A stretch of DNA of 64,000 bases from Christensenella sp. UBA7862 (lineage in GTDB: Bacteria > Bacillota > Clostridia > Christensenellales > UBA1242). The notes under the pieces are model-generated. The model had not been told where the DNA came from. It did no database searches and worked only from the letters and a program-made list of their open reading frames with translations. Positions within the stretch are counted from its first letter, which is position 1. Every line of letters starts with the position of its first letter. The translations under genes and the position numbers were made by a program. Shown here piece by piece: positions 25,982 to 35,098 of the stretch. The stretch is taken from contig DLSM01000010.1 in NCBI GenBank assembly GCA_002500135.1, forward strand, positions 63,798 through 127,797, written 5' to 3'.

Positions 25982-27493
25982 TTGGAAAAATTAGCAGTTA
26001 TTCATTTGGGAAGCACAAAAATAAATCTTACATTGTCATATCTCAATCAAGAAGGCAATTATGTTGTGTTTCAAGATATGAGCGAACCTGTCAAAATTGT
26101 TGACGACTTTGACGGGGAAGGACTTTTGAGAATGGCACGAAGCAGCGAGGCTTTGGTCGTTCTTAAAATGTTTAGAATGATGTGTGAAGTGAACAAGGTT
26201 ACAAATATTTATGCCGTTGGCTCTCACTCTCTAAAAACACTTAAAAACTATCGCAGTTTTTTGGATGAAATATACAATATAACAGGCTTCAAGTTTAGAA
26301 TTCTTGAAGAAGAAGAGGAACTTTCAAACCTTTATTGTGGGGTTATAAACACCCTTGACATTCCAAAAGGCGTTATTGTAAATGTAAGTGGCGGCTCAAC
26401 CCGAATTGTGCAATATAACAGAAGAAATATCGTAAATCAAGTGGTCATTCCATTTGGCTCTTATGAGGTGGCAAAAAGTTTGGAAGGGGCTACAAGTGTT
26501 GCTGAAGGTTGTGACCTTATGGTCAAGAAATTTGCCGACAGCGTAAGAGAAATTGATTGGCTTAGAGATATTGACCCAGAATTTAGTTTTGTTGGCGTGG
26601 GCAATGCCTTTTTAAACGCTGGCAAACTCTCTCGCAAACTCAGAAAATATCCAGTTGACATCGCGCACAACTATTCAATGACAAACGCTCAATTTGACGA
26701 TATTTTCAAACTAATAAAAACACTTGACATTGACAAAACAAAGAAAGTTAAGGGTATATCTTCCGAACGTGCAGACGTTTTTGCTGCGGGAATTTGCATG
26801 ACAAAAGCAATTTTTGACGTGTGCAAATTTGAGCAGGTTACAGTGTCCGAACGTGGCATGAACATGGGTTTTTTGCTTGGAAACGTTATGCCAGGGATAA
26901 TTGAAAAGCCTCTAAGTGACCTTTTGGGATACAGCCTTGAAAATATCCGCACATTCCATGACGGAGAATTCAGCAATTCAAAGCAAGTCAACGACTTGTC
27001 ACTCATTTTGTTCAGACAACTCAAAGTCCTCCACAAATTGCCAAGGGGATATATCAAAATTCTAAGAATTGCCTCGGCTATGCACGATTGCGGGCAAAGA
27101 ATAAAATTCTATGAACACGAGAAAAATAGTTTTCATATCATTCTCAACTCAGAATTGTTTGGCGTGACACATAGAGAAATTGTAATGGCATCATTTGTGA
27201 GTGCGTGTCAAAATTTGAGTGATTTTGACCTTGCAGAATGGATTAAATATAAAGATATCCTAACAGACGAAGATTTGGACGCTATGCGAAAACTTGCACT
27301 TATTGTTCGCCTTGCAGAAGCACTTGACAAGAGCCACAGAAATGTTGTTCAAGACGTCAGTTGCGACATTTTGGGCGACAGTGTTATTATGAAAACAATC
27401 GTCACTATGGACGCATCAATAGAAATAAGGGAAACTGCAAAAGTTGGGCAGGATTTCAGAAAAGTTTATAAAAAGACCCTTGAAGTTTTGTAA
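25982..27493 (+). CDS. Ppx/GppA-family protein with HD-like domain, divergent active site
   Basis: 503 residues starting at TTG 25982 (AAAGGAG upstream). Residues 1-300 follow the ASKHA fold of exopolyphosphatase/pppGpp phosphohydrolases; residues 310-500 form an HD-like helical domain (RIASAMHDCGQRIKFYEHEK, then THREIVMASFVSA). Key positions differ from active enzymes: the first phosphate-binding loop reads HLGSTKINL where AxDxGSNS is usual, and the second reads VNVSGGST where the usual DIGGGS has an Asp. The Glu-rich EEEEELSNLYCG segment carrying the catalytic Glu is present. It may bind rather than hydrolyse polyphosphate or (p)ppGpp. It is 15 bases upstream of mreB. Confidence 0.8.
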   Translation: MEKLAVIHLGSTKINLTLSYLNQEGNYVVFQDMSEPVKIVDDFDGEGLLRMARSSEALVVLKMFRMMCEVNKVTNIYAVGSHSLKTLKNYRSFLDEIYNITGFKFRILEEEEELSNLYCGVINTLDIPKGVIVNVSGGSTRIVQYNRRNIVNQVVIPFGSYEVAKSLEGATSVAEGCDLMVKKFADSVREIDWLRDIDPEFSFVGVGNAFLNAGKLSRKLRKYPVDIAHNYSMTNAQFDDIFKLIKTLDIDKTKKVKGISSERADVFAAGICMTKAIFDVCKFEQVTVSERGMNMGFLLGNVMPGIIEKPLSDLLGYSLENIRTFHDGEFSNSKQVNDLSLILFRQLKVLHKLPRGYIKILRIASAMHDCGQRIKFYEHEKNSFHIILNSELFGVTHREIVMASFVSACQNLSDFDLAEWIKYKDILTDEDLDAMRKLALIVRLAEALDKSHRNVVQDVSCDILGDSVIMKTIVTMDASIEIRETAKVGQDFRKVYKKTLEVL

Positions 27494-27508
27494 AATAGAG
27501 AGGTTTTT

Positions 27509-28519
27509 ATGTTAAGTTATGAATTGTGTATTGACATGGGAAGTTCATACACAACAATTTATAAGAAAAACAGCGGAATTGTTTTGCGTGAGCCAACTTT
27601 GGCAATTCTTCAAACTTCTGGCAAAAATATGAAAGTTGTTAAAATGGGACTTGAAGCACAAAGGCTTTATGGCAAGACTTCTGACGATGAAGTTTTTGTT
27701 AGACCTATTGTTGACGGCATTGTCAAAAATGTGTCACTTTCGCAAAAGATTTTGGAATATTTCCTAGGAAAAATTGTTAAATATCGCTTTGTTAAGCCTG
27801 CGATAAAAGTTATTGCTTGCCTTCCAGTTGGACTTAAAAAAGAAGAATATGACGACATAAAGAAAATGTATTTTGCCGTTGGCTTTGCCAAAATTGACTT
27901 TGTTTATGGCAGTGTGTGTGCCAGTTTTGCCGGCAGCCCATATCTTGCTCAAAACAGAGCAAATCTCATTGTTGACATCGGCGGCGGAAGGACAGAAATT
28001 GCGTGCATTACAAATGGGAAGATAATCTCCGCTTGCAGTGTAAATGTTGGTGGAAATTATGTGGATAGGCTTATTGTTTCTGAACTTCAACACAACAAAA
28101 ATTTTATAATAAATCAAAATTTGGCGGGCAAAATTAAGTGCGAAATTGGCTCGCTTTATGAAACAGACACAAGCAGCATTGAGGTTGTTGTGCAAGAAGC
28201 GTCTGCCAATTCTCAAATAACAACAATTGTGCATGCTAGGGATATAACAAAGCCAATTTGCGAAGCATATTTCAAAATAGCACAACTCATTCAAGCATTC
28301 CTTGGAGATTGTTCGCCAGAAGTGGTGGAAGATATTAGAAAGTCTGGCATTGTTGTGTGTGGTGGTGGAGCAAAAATAACGGGGCTAGAAACATTCTTTA
28401 AAAAGATTTTGGGCTTAAGCGTGTTTGTGCTTGACAACCCAGAAGTTGCAACTGTTTTGGGCAGTGAAAAGTTGCTAAGCGACTATAACATGCTTCAAAA
28501 GGTTAAGGAAGAAAACTAA
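27509..28519 (+). CDS. mreB: MreB-family actin-like cell-shape protein
   Basis: 336 residues, standard length. MreB filaments guide lateral wall synthesis. Actin-fold motifs are visible: CIDMGSSYTTIY (phosphate 1), VDIGGGRTEIACI (phosphate 2) and VVCGGGAKITGLETFF (adenosine site), with PIVDGIVKN typical of MreB. The sequence is divergent in places, and neither mreC nor mreD follows, so it could be an Mbl/MreBH-type paralogue. A terminator separates it from minD. The neighbourhood (minD, minE, spoIVFA, spoIVFB downstream) is the ancestral mre-min cluster. Confidence 0.85.
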   Translation: MLSYELCIDMGSSYTTIYKKNSGIVLREPTLAILQTSGKNMKVVKMGLEAQRLYGKTSDDEVFVRPIVDGIVKNVSLSQKILEYFLGKIVKYRFVKPAIKVIACLPVGLKKEEYDDIKKMYFAVGFAKIDFVYGSVCASFAGSPYLAQNRANLIVDIGGGRTEIACITNGKIISACSVNVGGNYVDRLIVSELQHNKNFIINQNLAGKIKCEIGSLYETDTSSIEVVVQEASANSQITTIVHARDITKPICEAYFKIAQLIQAFLGDCSPEVVEDIRKSGIVVCGGGAKITGLETFFKKILGLSVFVLDNPEVATVLGSEKLLSDYNMLQKVKEEN

Positions 28520-28542
28520 AATTTTGTTTTTTTGTCGAAAAT

Positions 28543-28576
28543 AAAAAGTAAGACCAAATGCGGTTTTACTTTTTTT
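28543..28576 (+). terminator. Terminator between mreB and minD
   Basis: AAAAAGTAAGACC pairs with GGTTTTACTTTTT around AAATGC, followed by a T tract. Confidence 0.8.
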
Positions 28577-28609
28577 CTTTTGTTGCTAAAATTTCATTAG
28601 GAGAAGAAA

Positions 28610-29407
28610 ATGGCAAGAAAAATTGTTCTTACAAGTGGAAAGGGCGGCGTTGGCAAAACAACCATTTGTGCCAACCTTGGCGTAGCACTTGCAAAACTTG
28701 GAAAGCGTGTGTGCCTTGTGGATGTGGATATTGGGCTTAACAATCTTGACGTTGTAACTGGGGTGGAAAATAAAATTGTGTTTGACATTGTTGACGTCAT
28801 TCAAAACAGATGTCGCATAAAACAAGCTTTGGTGCAAGACCTAAATCAGCCAAATTTATTTATCATGCCGTCTGCCCATTCCTACAACAAATCACAAGTC
28901 ACTGCCGAGAATGTAAGGAAAGTTATCGAAGGACTTAATGACTATTTTGACTTTGTGCTTATTGATTGCCCAGCGGGCATTGATGAACCCTTTAAACGTG
29001 CAGTGTGTGGGGCAGATGAGGCGATAGTTGTTGTGACGCCACACCTGTCAAGTCTGAGAGATGCCGACAAAGTCCTTCTTATGCTAGGGAATTTTAACAT
29101 TAAAGACTATTCCATTGTTATAAATCGTGTAAGAGGCGATATGATTTTGGATAAAGAAATGCTTGATTGCAAAAAAATTTCTGAAATCTTAGACGCCAGA
29201 CTATCTGGAATAATTCCCGAGGACGATGCAATAACAACTTTTCTTTCTGTGGGCAGAACAGTCAACAGGGCATGCAATTCTTACGAAGCATTTTCGCTTC
29301 TTGCCAAAAACATATTGGGCGAAACAACGAAGGTCTTTGATTGCACGGAAAAATATAAAGGCTTTACTGGCTTTTTCAAACGAATGATACTCAAAAAAGT
29401 TAAATAA
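28610..29407 (+). CDS. minD: Septum-site determining ATPase MinD
   Basis: 265 residues, standard length. MinD is a membrane-bound ParA-type ATPase that positions division. Visible are the deviant Walker A SGKGGVGKTT, switch DVDIGLNNLD, VLIDCPAGID, and a C-terminal segment (GFFKRMILKKVK) able to act as the amphipathic membrane-targeting helix. It is preceded by TAGGAGAAGAAA and followed ten bases later by minE. MinC is not in the window. Confidence 0.95.
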   Translation: MARKIVLTSGKGGVGKTTICANLGVALAKLGKRVCLVDVDIGLNNLDVVTGVENKIVFDIVDVIQNRCRIKQALVQDLNQPNLFIMPSAHSYNKSQVTAENVRKVIEGLNDYFDFVLIDCPAGIDEPFKRAVCGADEAIVVVTPHLSSLRDADKVLLMLGNFNIKDYSIVINRVRGDMILDKEMLDCKKISEILDARLSGIIPEDDAITTFLSVGRTVNRACNSYEAFSLLAKNILGETTKVFDCTEKYKGFTGFFKRMILKKVK

Positions 29408-29417
29408 AAGGTGAAAT

Positions 29418-29654
29418 ATGAAAATTGCACAAAAATCACTTTTGAGAATAGAAAAAATGTTGAAATATGATAAAGAGCGAGTGTCGCAGCCGCTCTTAAA
29501 TCTTTTAAAAAGTGACATCTTTTCTGTTTTTGATAGCTACTTTGAAATGAGCCTAGAAGATATTTCTATAAGTTATTTTGTGGGCGAGGACGGCAAATAT
29601 CACTTCAACCTTGACGTTGGAGCAAGACGAATGAAACGTCCCACATATTTTTAA
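29418..29654 (+). CDS. minE: MinE-like division topological specificity factor
   Basis: 78 residues, typical of MinE. The middle and C-terminus (LKYDKERVSQPLLNLLKSDI, then FDSYFEMSLEDISISYF) match the MinE pattern of a strand, the helix with L-x2-L-K-x-D-I, and a final strand. MinE stimulates MinD ATPase and drives Min oscillation. Firmicutes vary in whether they use MinE or DivIVA; this organism has MinE directly beside MinD. The N-terminal MinD-contact helix is short. Divergent, so the call rests on both pattern and position. Confidence 0.75.
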   Translation: MKIAQKSLLRIEKMLKYDKERVSQPLLNLLKSDIFSVFDSYFEMSLEDISISYFVGEDGKYHFNLDVGARRMKRPTYF

Positions 29655-29736
29655 ACTATCATTTTTTTATGCAAAAATGGGCATTTTTTAAGCATTTTTT
29701 TACATATTTTTGGGACTTTTGGCATAAAAATTTTGT

Positions 29737-30345
29737 ATGAAAAAGATTGTAATAAAAACAGTTTCAACAAAAAAAATACTTAAAAATACATGGGGGTTTT
29801 TCAAAAAATATCTTACATTGTTTATCATTGCTCTCATTTTTCTTGCACTTGTTGTGTGCGACAGAGCGGGGAGCAGTGCGGGTGGAATGATTATGGATAA
29901 TTTAAAGTCCATAGCCACCAGTTTTACGCCAACAACCGACCTTTTTGATGACGGAAGTGAAGTGTCTTTTGTGTCTTATTTTTTTGGCATGACTAGACCT
30001 CAAAAAGATGAAGTTATTAAGTTTACACTGCCTACAATGCAACAAAACACTTCTTCGTCAGACGATTTTTTGTGTTATGATTTTGACGGAGTTTTGTCAA
30101 GCGTTGCAAATGGCACAGTGAGTGCAGTGGGCTGGACTTTGGACAATCAAAAATACATTGAAATTGACCACGCAAAAGGATACAAGTCAAGATATGTAGG
30201 TGTGTTTTCGCTTGGTGTTTCAACGGGGGATAAAGTGGCGGGCGGAAGCCTAATTGCTTCAACAACATCGGGGCAGAAGTGCAAAGTTTATGTCTTTCAA
30301 AACAACAATATGCTAAAAATAAGTGAAGTGGAATGGGCAAAATAA
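29737..30345 (+). CDS. spoIVFA: SpoIVFA-like M23-domain membrane protein
   Basis: 202 residues. A basic N-terminus and one transmembrane helix (about 27-44, LTLFIIALIFLALVVCD) precede a degenerate lysostaphin-like M23 domain: VANGTVSAVGW, IEIDHAKGYKSRYVGV and VSTGDKVAGGSLIAST. The zinc-binding residues of active M23 peptidases appear incomplete, as in Bacillus SpoIVFA, which tethers and restrains the SpoIVFB protease. Its stop lies 13 bases inside the spoIVFB-like gene, indicating coupled expression. No clear ribosome binding site precedes ATG 29737. Confidence 0.75.
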   Translation: MKKIVIKTVSTKKILKNTWGFFKKYLTLFIIALIFLALVVCDRAGSSAGGMIMDNLKSIATSFTPTTDLFDDGSEVSFVSYFFGMTRPQKDEVIKFTLPTMQQNTSSSDDFLCYDFDGVLSSVANGTVSAVGWTLDNQKYIEIDHAKGYKSRYVGVFSLGVSTGDKVAGGSLIASTTSGQKCKVYVFQNNNMLKISEVEWAK

Positions 30346-31178
30346 AGTTTAAAATCCACCCGTTATTTCTTGTGTTTGCAGCGACACTTGTCTATTTTGG
30401 GCAAGGAGTTCTGTTTGTGAATTATCTTGTTGTTATGATTTTTCACGAATATGCCCATGCATATGCTGCAAGAAAATTGGGATACAATCTTCAGAATATA
30501 AAACTTATTCCATTTGGCATTTGCCTAAATCTAAATTCCACAACTCTTGACCCAGTTGACGAGATAAAAATTGCAATCGCAGGTCCTTTGTGCAACTTCA
30601 TTTTGGGGGCGGGAATGATTGCAATTTGGTGGCTTTTTCCAGCGACATACAATGTTACAAACTTGTTTTGTTATGCAAATTTTGTGACGGCAATATTTAA
30701 TCTTTTACCTGCATTTCCACTTGACGGGGGAAGGGTGCTTCATGCGTGTTCAAGCAAAATATTTGGACGGGACAAGGCTTCAAAGATTTGCAAAATTTCA
30801 AGTGCCATTTTGTGTGTTATGTTATTTTTGCTGTTCATTTTCAGTTTTTACATTTCTCATGGCAATTTCACCTATTTGTTTGTAATATTTTGCCTTCTCA
30901 CTGGCTTTTCACAAAAAGACGAAAAGTTATCTTACAGTTTTTTCAACCTTTCAAAAGTCAAAAAGGATAAAAACGTCTTGAAGGTCAAAACCCTTTATGT
31001 GCGAGATGATGTGAAACTATTTAAACTTTGCAAGTACATTGATTCGGCAAGTTTTCTCAACCTTTATGTCTGTGACAAAAATGGAGATTTTGTGGACAAT
31101 ATCAACGAAAAGGACCTAGGAACACTTTTGGAAAATAACAATTCTACAACAACTCTTCATGACGCAATTTGGGGATAA
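30333..31178 (+). CDS. spoIVFB: SpoIVFB-like M50 intramembrane metalloprotease
   Basis: 281 residues. Zinc motif HEYAH (residues 38-42) in a transmembrane helix and the distal ligand motif NLLPAFPLDGGR (near 130) are diagnostic of site-2 proteases. In Bacillus, SpoIVFB cleaves pro-sigma-K in the mother cell. The protein has about six hydrophobic segments and a C-terminal cytoplasmic part (about 205-281) resembling one CBS motif (LYVRDDVKLFKLCKYID, LNLYVCDKNGDFVD). Overlap with the SpoIVFA-like gene supports a regulated protease pair and hence a sporulation-capable ancestry. Confidence 0.85.
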   Translation: MGKIKFKIHPLFLVFAATLVYFGQGVLFVNYLVVMIFHEYAHAYAARKLGYNLQNIKLIPFGICLNLNSTTLDPVDEIKIAIAGPLCNFILGAGMIAIWWLFPATYNVTNLFCYANFVTAIFNLLPAFPLDGGRVLHACSSKIFGRDKASKICKISSAILCVMLFLLFIFSFYISHGNFTYLFVIFCLLTGFSQKDEKLSYSFFNLSKVKKDKNVLKVKTLYVRDDVKLFKLCKYIDSASFLNLYVCDKNGDFVDNINEKDLGTLLENNNSTTTLHDAIWG

Positions 31179-31296
31179 AATTTAACTAAAGCCACTTTTT
31201 AGTGCAAAAAATGCCAAATTTTATGAACAAAGCGTGCAAATTCGCTTAACATATTTCTCAAAATATTTTAAAATATCTCTGTAAGGGGATAAAAAA

Positions 31297-33663
31297 ATGA
31301 AATATGTTAGAAATGTTGACGATTTGAAAAAATACACTTTTGAATTCTTTGACGCCTTTTTGCCTCAAATGCTTTCCGACCAAATGGTCAATTATTTTTT
31401 GCTTAATATGGGTGATGGGGAAACGCTTGAAAGAAGTGCCATAGCATATATGTCACAAGGGAAGATTACCCCCGAAGCAGTGGCGGACTATGGCGAGGCT
31501 ATTTTGCAACTGAATGACTATAGAGGGCTTCTTAAAAAGTTTGTGGAACTTTTACTTAAGGCCAAAAATTATGAAGGGCTTTGTGCGTTTTTAAATAGAA
31601 TTTTCTTGCAACAAGTTGGCGACTGCAAATATAGAAGTGTCAAAAAGGAATATTCAATAAATGAAAGATATTTCGATAGATTTGTAGAGATTGTTACATA
31701 TTGTGCCATTGACAGAAGACTATACACACCTTTCTTTCTCGCAATCTTTGCAAGTGAGGCGGGGTCACGAATGTCTTATTACAAAGAACCACTGAAAGAA
31801 TATCTTGATGTTTTTTTGAAAGACGGCGAAGATGATGAGTTTATATCCCAACTTTTGGGACTTGACAACAAAGAGGGCATAAAGGAATATGCGTCATCAA
31901 ATATGCAAAAGACCTTGAAAGCTGTTATTATGGAATACATCTCGGGCGAGAATGGCAGCGCCGTGCTTGCAAAGCGTGCAGTTGCCATGCATAAACTTGA
32001 GGCGTTAGCCATTTTGGAAGAAATCTTGTCGGGAAATGAAGAAAACCTAAAACCAAAAGCTGTTCAACTTTTGTGTTCATTAAAAGAAGATAGACGAGTT
32101 AAAGAAAAGTTAAAGACGCTTTATGAAACAACTGAAAACGCAAGAATTGCAACAATTCTTGAAAAAGAATGTGGCTTTGAAACGCTTAGAATGTTTGAAA
32201 CAGAAGGTGAGTTTTTAAGCGAAGTGGAAAGAACCACTCCTCAAATTCAAGAAAGACTTTATGGCGTTAGGCTTAAAAGATTTTATGACAAGCATGGACT
32301 TGACAACACTGGCACAAATGGCAGAATTTTGACATACGTTATGGAAACGTTTAAGTCAAAAGAAATTGACTCCAACTTAAGTGCCTACAAAGAGTATTTT
32401 CAATATGTGGACAAAGATGTGCTTCAAAGGCTTTGTGATGTCATATGGGAAGTTGCTTTTTTAAAGGGCAAATTCTTGTGCAGCAAATGGGCAATGAGGC
32501 TTGTCGCGGTTTTTGCATCCATGCCACTTATAAAAGAAATTACAGAAAGTTTGAAACTTTGGCTTTTTGACAAAAACATGGCGACAAATGCAAAATATTT
32601 TGTGGATATGCTTGCAAGCAGCGGTCATGAGGGAACAATTTATGTTGTGAGGGAAATGCAAAAGGAAAACCTTTCACCAAAGCAAAAAAAATATTTTGAA
32701 CAAAAACTTGAGAACTTTTCGGATAGAAGCAGCCAAAGCATTGAAGAAGTTAAGGACAAACTTGCAGACACATTCGGCTTTGACAAAGACGGATATTTGG
32801 AACTGGACATTGGAACAAGAATTTTGCTTGCGAAAATCAACCTCGATTGCACAATTTCAATATATAATAGTGCAACGGGCAAACCAGCAAGGCTTAAAGG
32901 TGAAGAAAAATGTCAAGGCGAAAATGTTAAAAAATATCTCAAACAACTTGAAAAGGAAGTTAAGGAACAACGCAAAAGATTGTGGACAAGTTTTATGGAG
33001 TTTAGAGGATATGACCTCGCAACTTTCCGCAAGTGCATTGTAAACAACTGCCTTCTAAATTTCCTTTCGCAACACCTTTATTGGGGAAAATACAAAAAAG
33101 ATAAACTATGCGAAGTTTGCGTTTTCCATGACGATAGACTTGTGCATGAAGCAGGCAATGTGCTTGACGACCTTGACGACTACACAATTGCTATTTTGCA
33201 ACCACTTGATGCAGAACTTTATGCCAGCAGACTAAACGGCAGAATTGAGCCTCTGTTCGACCAAATGAACTTCCCACATTACAGAGCAGACGAAAGTGTT
33301 GCAAATTGCAACTATGTTGATGTTCTGTCGGGGGTGTTCTGCAATGCACAACTGTTTGTTACAAGACTGGAAAAATTAAAATTTAAGGTGGCGGACTTAG
33401 ATAGCCGTGGCACATTTGGAACATTGTTTAAAGCAAACAAAAACTTAAACCTAATTACAACTGTGGAATTTGAGCGAGTGCCAATGACAAATCAAAATTG
33501 TGGCACAACACTGGGGAAAATAAGATTTTATGACCTTTCCCGTCAAACCAAAAATGGCAAAATTTATGCTCTAAACAAGTCCGAAGCCCTAACCATAAAG
33601 GAAATAAACGAATATATCCTAAGCAACGAAATCGGACAAATTATCAAAGCCACAAAAGGATAA
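31297..33663 (+). CDS. DUF4132-containing protein (MolR/WGR-associated family)
   Basis: 788 residues from ATG 31297 (GTAAGGGGATAAAAAA upstream). The first 480 residues are a helical repeat-like array (many LLKxxxEL and ALAILEEILSG units, HEAT-like). About residues 510-760 match the DUF4132 layout: LDIGTRILLAKINLDCTISI, a long basic helix (LKQLEKEVKEQRKRLWTSFM), then FRKCIVNNCLLNFLSQHLYW, where the conserved pattern is NxPxxxxLxxxLxW. DUF4132 proteins (including E. coli YehI/MolR relatives) have no settled function; many carry WGR DNA-binding domains, which I do not see here. Transcribed alone. Confidence 0.65.
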   Translation: MKYVRNVDDLKKYTFEFFDAFLPQMLSDQMVNYFLLNMGDGETLERSAIAYMSQGKITPEAVADYGEAILQLNDYRGLLKKFVELLLKAKNYEGLCAFLNRIFLQQVGDCKYRSVKKEYSINERYFDRFVEIVTYCAIDRRLYTPFFLAIFASEAGSRMSYYKEPLKEYLDVFLKDGEDDEFISQLLGLDNKEGIKEYASSNMQKTLKAVIMEYISGENGSAVLAKRAVAMHKLEALAILEEILSGNEENLKPKAVQLLCSLKEDRRVKEKLKTLYETTENARIATILEKECGFETLRMFETEGEFLSEVERTTPQIQERLYGVRLKRFYDKHGLDNTGTNGRILTYVMETFKSKEIDSNLSAYKEYFQYVDKDVLQRLCDVIWEVAFLKGKFLCSKWAMRLVAVFASMPLIKEITESLKLWLFDKNMATNAKYFVDMLASSGHEGTIYVVREMQKENLSPKQKKYFEQKLENFSDRSSQSIEEVKDKLADTFGFDKDGYLELDIGTRILLAKINLDCTISIYNSATGKPARLKGEEKCQGENVKKYLKQLEKEVKEQRKRLWTSFMEFRGYDLATFRKCIVNNCLLNFLSQHLYWGKYKKDKLCEVCVFHDDRLVHEAGNVLDDLDDYTIAILQPLDAELYASRLNGRIEPLFDQMNFPHYRADESVANCNYVDVLSGVFCNAQLFVTRLEKLKFKVADLDSRGTFGTLFKANKNLNLITTVEFERVPMTNQNCGTTLGKIRFYDLSRQTKNGKIYALNKSEALTIKEINEYILSNEIGQIIKATKG

Positions 33664-33688
33664 AAAAACTCCCGTTTGGGAGTTTTTT
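33663..33688 (+). terminator. Terminator after the DUF4132 gene
   Basis: AAAAAACTCCC pairs exactly with GGGAGTTTTTT around GTTT, directly overlapping the stop codon. A near-identical hairpin lies at 35073-35098. Confidence 0.9.
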
Positions 33689-33761
33689 GCTATATTTTTT
33701 GTTTTTATAATTTTATCAGATTTTGCAAACATGATAGAATGTTACAAATTTCACACATTTA

Positions 33762-34373
33762 TTATTTATTTTTCACTGGCTTCTTTTCGTTGTAAGATTT
33801 GTTGTGAGGGGCGGTTTTTGTGAGTTTGTGGGTTGGGGAAGATTGCTCGTCTTTGTCGTGGTCATTTTCAAGTGCGCCAGAGTTTTTGCCGTGTTCTGCT
33901 ATTTCGCTGCCCGGTTTGTTGTTTTCCACTAAGATATATGGCTTAAGGCGTTCAATGTTACTTTCCTCAAGTTCCAAAAGTCGTTTGCCAAAGAAGACAA
34001 GTTCGGGCTTGCATTTTTGGCAGTCGGAAAGAACGCTCATTAGGTCAATTACGCCCATTGTTGTGCCGTAAATGTTTACGCTGGCAATTTTTCTGTTTGA
34101 TTTGTCAAGCATTGTTGCCATGTTCACAGAAAACCACATTTTTGCTTTTTTAAAGAACCCGTTGTTCACCAGTTCAATGTCCATGACTTGCGCCAAGTCC
34201 TCACAACTTTCGCTGAACTCGTCATAGTTCTTAAACTGTTTTTTTAGTTCTCTTTTAAGTTTGCTGTCTTGCACCTTTTCCATAACATTATTTATAGATT
34301 GCATTGCAGTTTGAATGTTTTGATGCAATGCAATAAGCAAATTTGTGTTCATTTCCTTTTGACTTTTTGGCAT
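33762..34373 (-). CDS. Helical hypothetical protein with charged tail
   Basis: 203 residues from ATG 34373, chosen for the AAAAAGGGGG seven bases upstream. Residues 1-150 are mostly helical (LLIALHQNIQTAMQSINNVM, then LKRELKKQFKNYDEFSESCE), compatible with a four-helix bundle like ferritin-like or DUF2383-type proteins. Met/Glu/His spacing does not show a convincing di-iron site. The last 50 residues are a disordered, highly charged tail (GKNSGALENDHDKDEQSS, ending in NEKKPVKNK). The family is not recognised and there are no membrane segments. Convergent with the DUF4132 gene and divergent from the next unknown gene. Confidence 0.55.
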   Translation of the reverse strand: MPKSQKEMNTNLLIALHQNIQTAMQSINNVMEKVQDSKLKRELKKQFKNYDEFSESCEDLAQVMDIELVNNGFFKKAKMWFSVNMATMLDKSNRKIASVNIYGTTMGVIDLMSVLSDCQKCKPELVFFGKRLLELEESNIERLKPYILVENNKPGSEIAEHGKNSGALENDHDKDEQSSPTHKLTKTAPHNKSYNEKKPVKNK

Positions 34374-34446
34374 AATAGCCCCCTTTTTCATAGTTAGTTT
34401 GGCAGGTTTCAAAAATTTTATACATCTTTACACAAAAAATTGGGTC

Positions 34447-34474
34447 TTGACAAATCTTCAAACAAAAGTATAAT
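34447..34474 (+). promoter_or_regulatory. Consensus promoter
   Basis: TTGACA (34447-34452), 16-base spacer, TATAAT (34469-34474): both hexamers are perfect matches, so strong constitutive transcription of the gene at 34496 is expected. Confidence 0.85.
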
Positions 34475-34495
34475 TTTTATGTAATGAGGTGAATT

Positions 34496-35074
34496 ATGAC
34501 AAATTGGTCTTTTAACAGTGAAGATGTATCAGAATTTATGCTTGAAAACTCGTTTATCAAATCCGCTAAAAATTTTCCAACGTTCGAGGGCAAAAAGGGA
34601 CTTTCTCTTATGGTCGGACGAAATGGCGATTTGACAACTTTGTGGAAGATTGAGCCATGCAGATTTTGGCAAGTGGAAAGGAACCTTACAACTGGCGAAG
34701 AAAAATTTATTAACGATTGGACGTTTCAGTGGATGGACTTTTTGGCAAAAAAACATGGGCAAGAATATATCGACTATCTAACTAGTTATATCCCACAACT
34801 TCAAAAAGAATACAGACAATTTCAATCAAGAATTATGTCAACAAGAACAGAAAGGGAACTTAGAACTCTTCCAGAGTGTGTTCTTATCAAAAAAATTGAA
34901 AGTTGCCCAAACATCGGCTCCACTGACGATTTTGACGAGAAATATGAAGACTTTGAAGGGCATAAACAACGTTTCGACAACAAAGTCTATCGCTATATGG
35001 AGATGAAGTGGAACAAAATCAAATATCTTGAAAAACACTTCTCTCAAAAACAAGCCCCTGAGCATGAAATGTAA
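34496..35074 (+). CDS. Hypothetical protein behind a strong promoter
   Basis: 192 residues from ATG 34496 (ATGAGGTGAATT upstream). Trp- and Phe-rich N-terminus (TNWSFNSEDVSEFMLENSF), a central WKIEPCRFWQVERNLTTGEE segment and a C-terminal helical, charged half (YIPQLQKEYRQFQSRIM, then KWNKIKYLEKHFSQKQ). No signal peptide or transmembrane segment; presumably cytoplasmic. I do not recognise the family. It has its own consensus promoter and terminator, so it is an independent, probably well expressed gene. Confidence 0.6.
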   Translation: MTNWSFNSEDVSEFMLENSFIKSAKNFPTFEGKKGLSLMVGRNGDLTTLWKIEPCRFWQVERNLTTGEEKFINDWTFQWMDFLAKKHGQEYIDYLTSYIPQLQKEYRQFQSRIMSTRTERELRTLPECVLIKKIESCPNIGSTDDFDEKYEDFEGHKQRFDNKVYRYMEMKWNKIKYLEKHFSQKQAPEHEM

Positions 35075-35098
35075 AAAACTCCCAGACGGGAGTTTTTT
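35073..35098 (+). terminator. Terminator after the unknown gene
   Basis: AAAAAACTCCC pairs with GGGAGTTTTTT around AGAC; almost the same hairpin as at 33663-33688, and overlaps the 3' end of the convergent SLOG gene. Confidence 0.9.

Noticed and set aside
33663..35098. Near-identical hairpins at 33663 and 35073 as ends of a mobile element
   Set aside because: Both are canonical terminators (AAAAAACTCCC/GGGAGTTTTTT) directly at stop codons with different loops; there is no target duplication or transposase between them.
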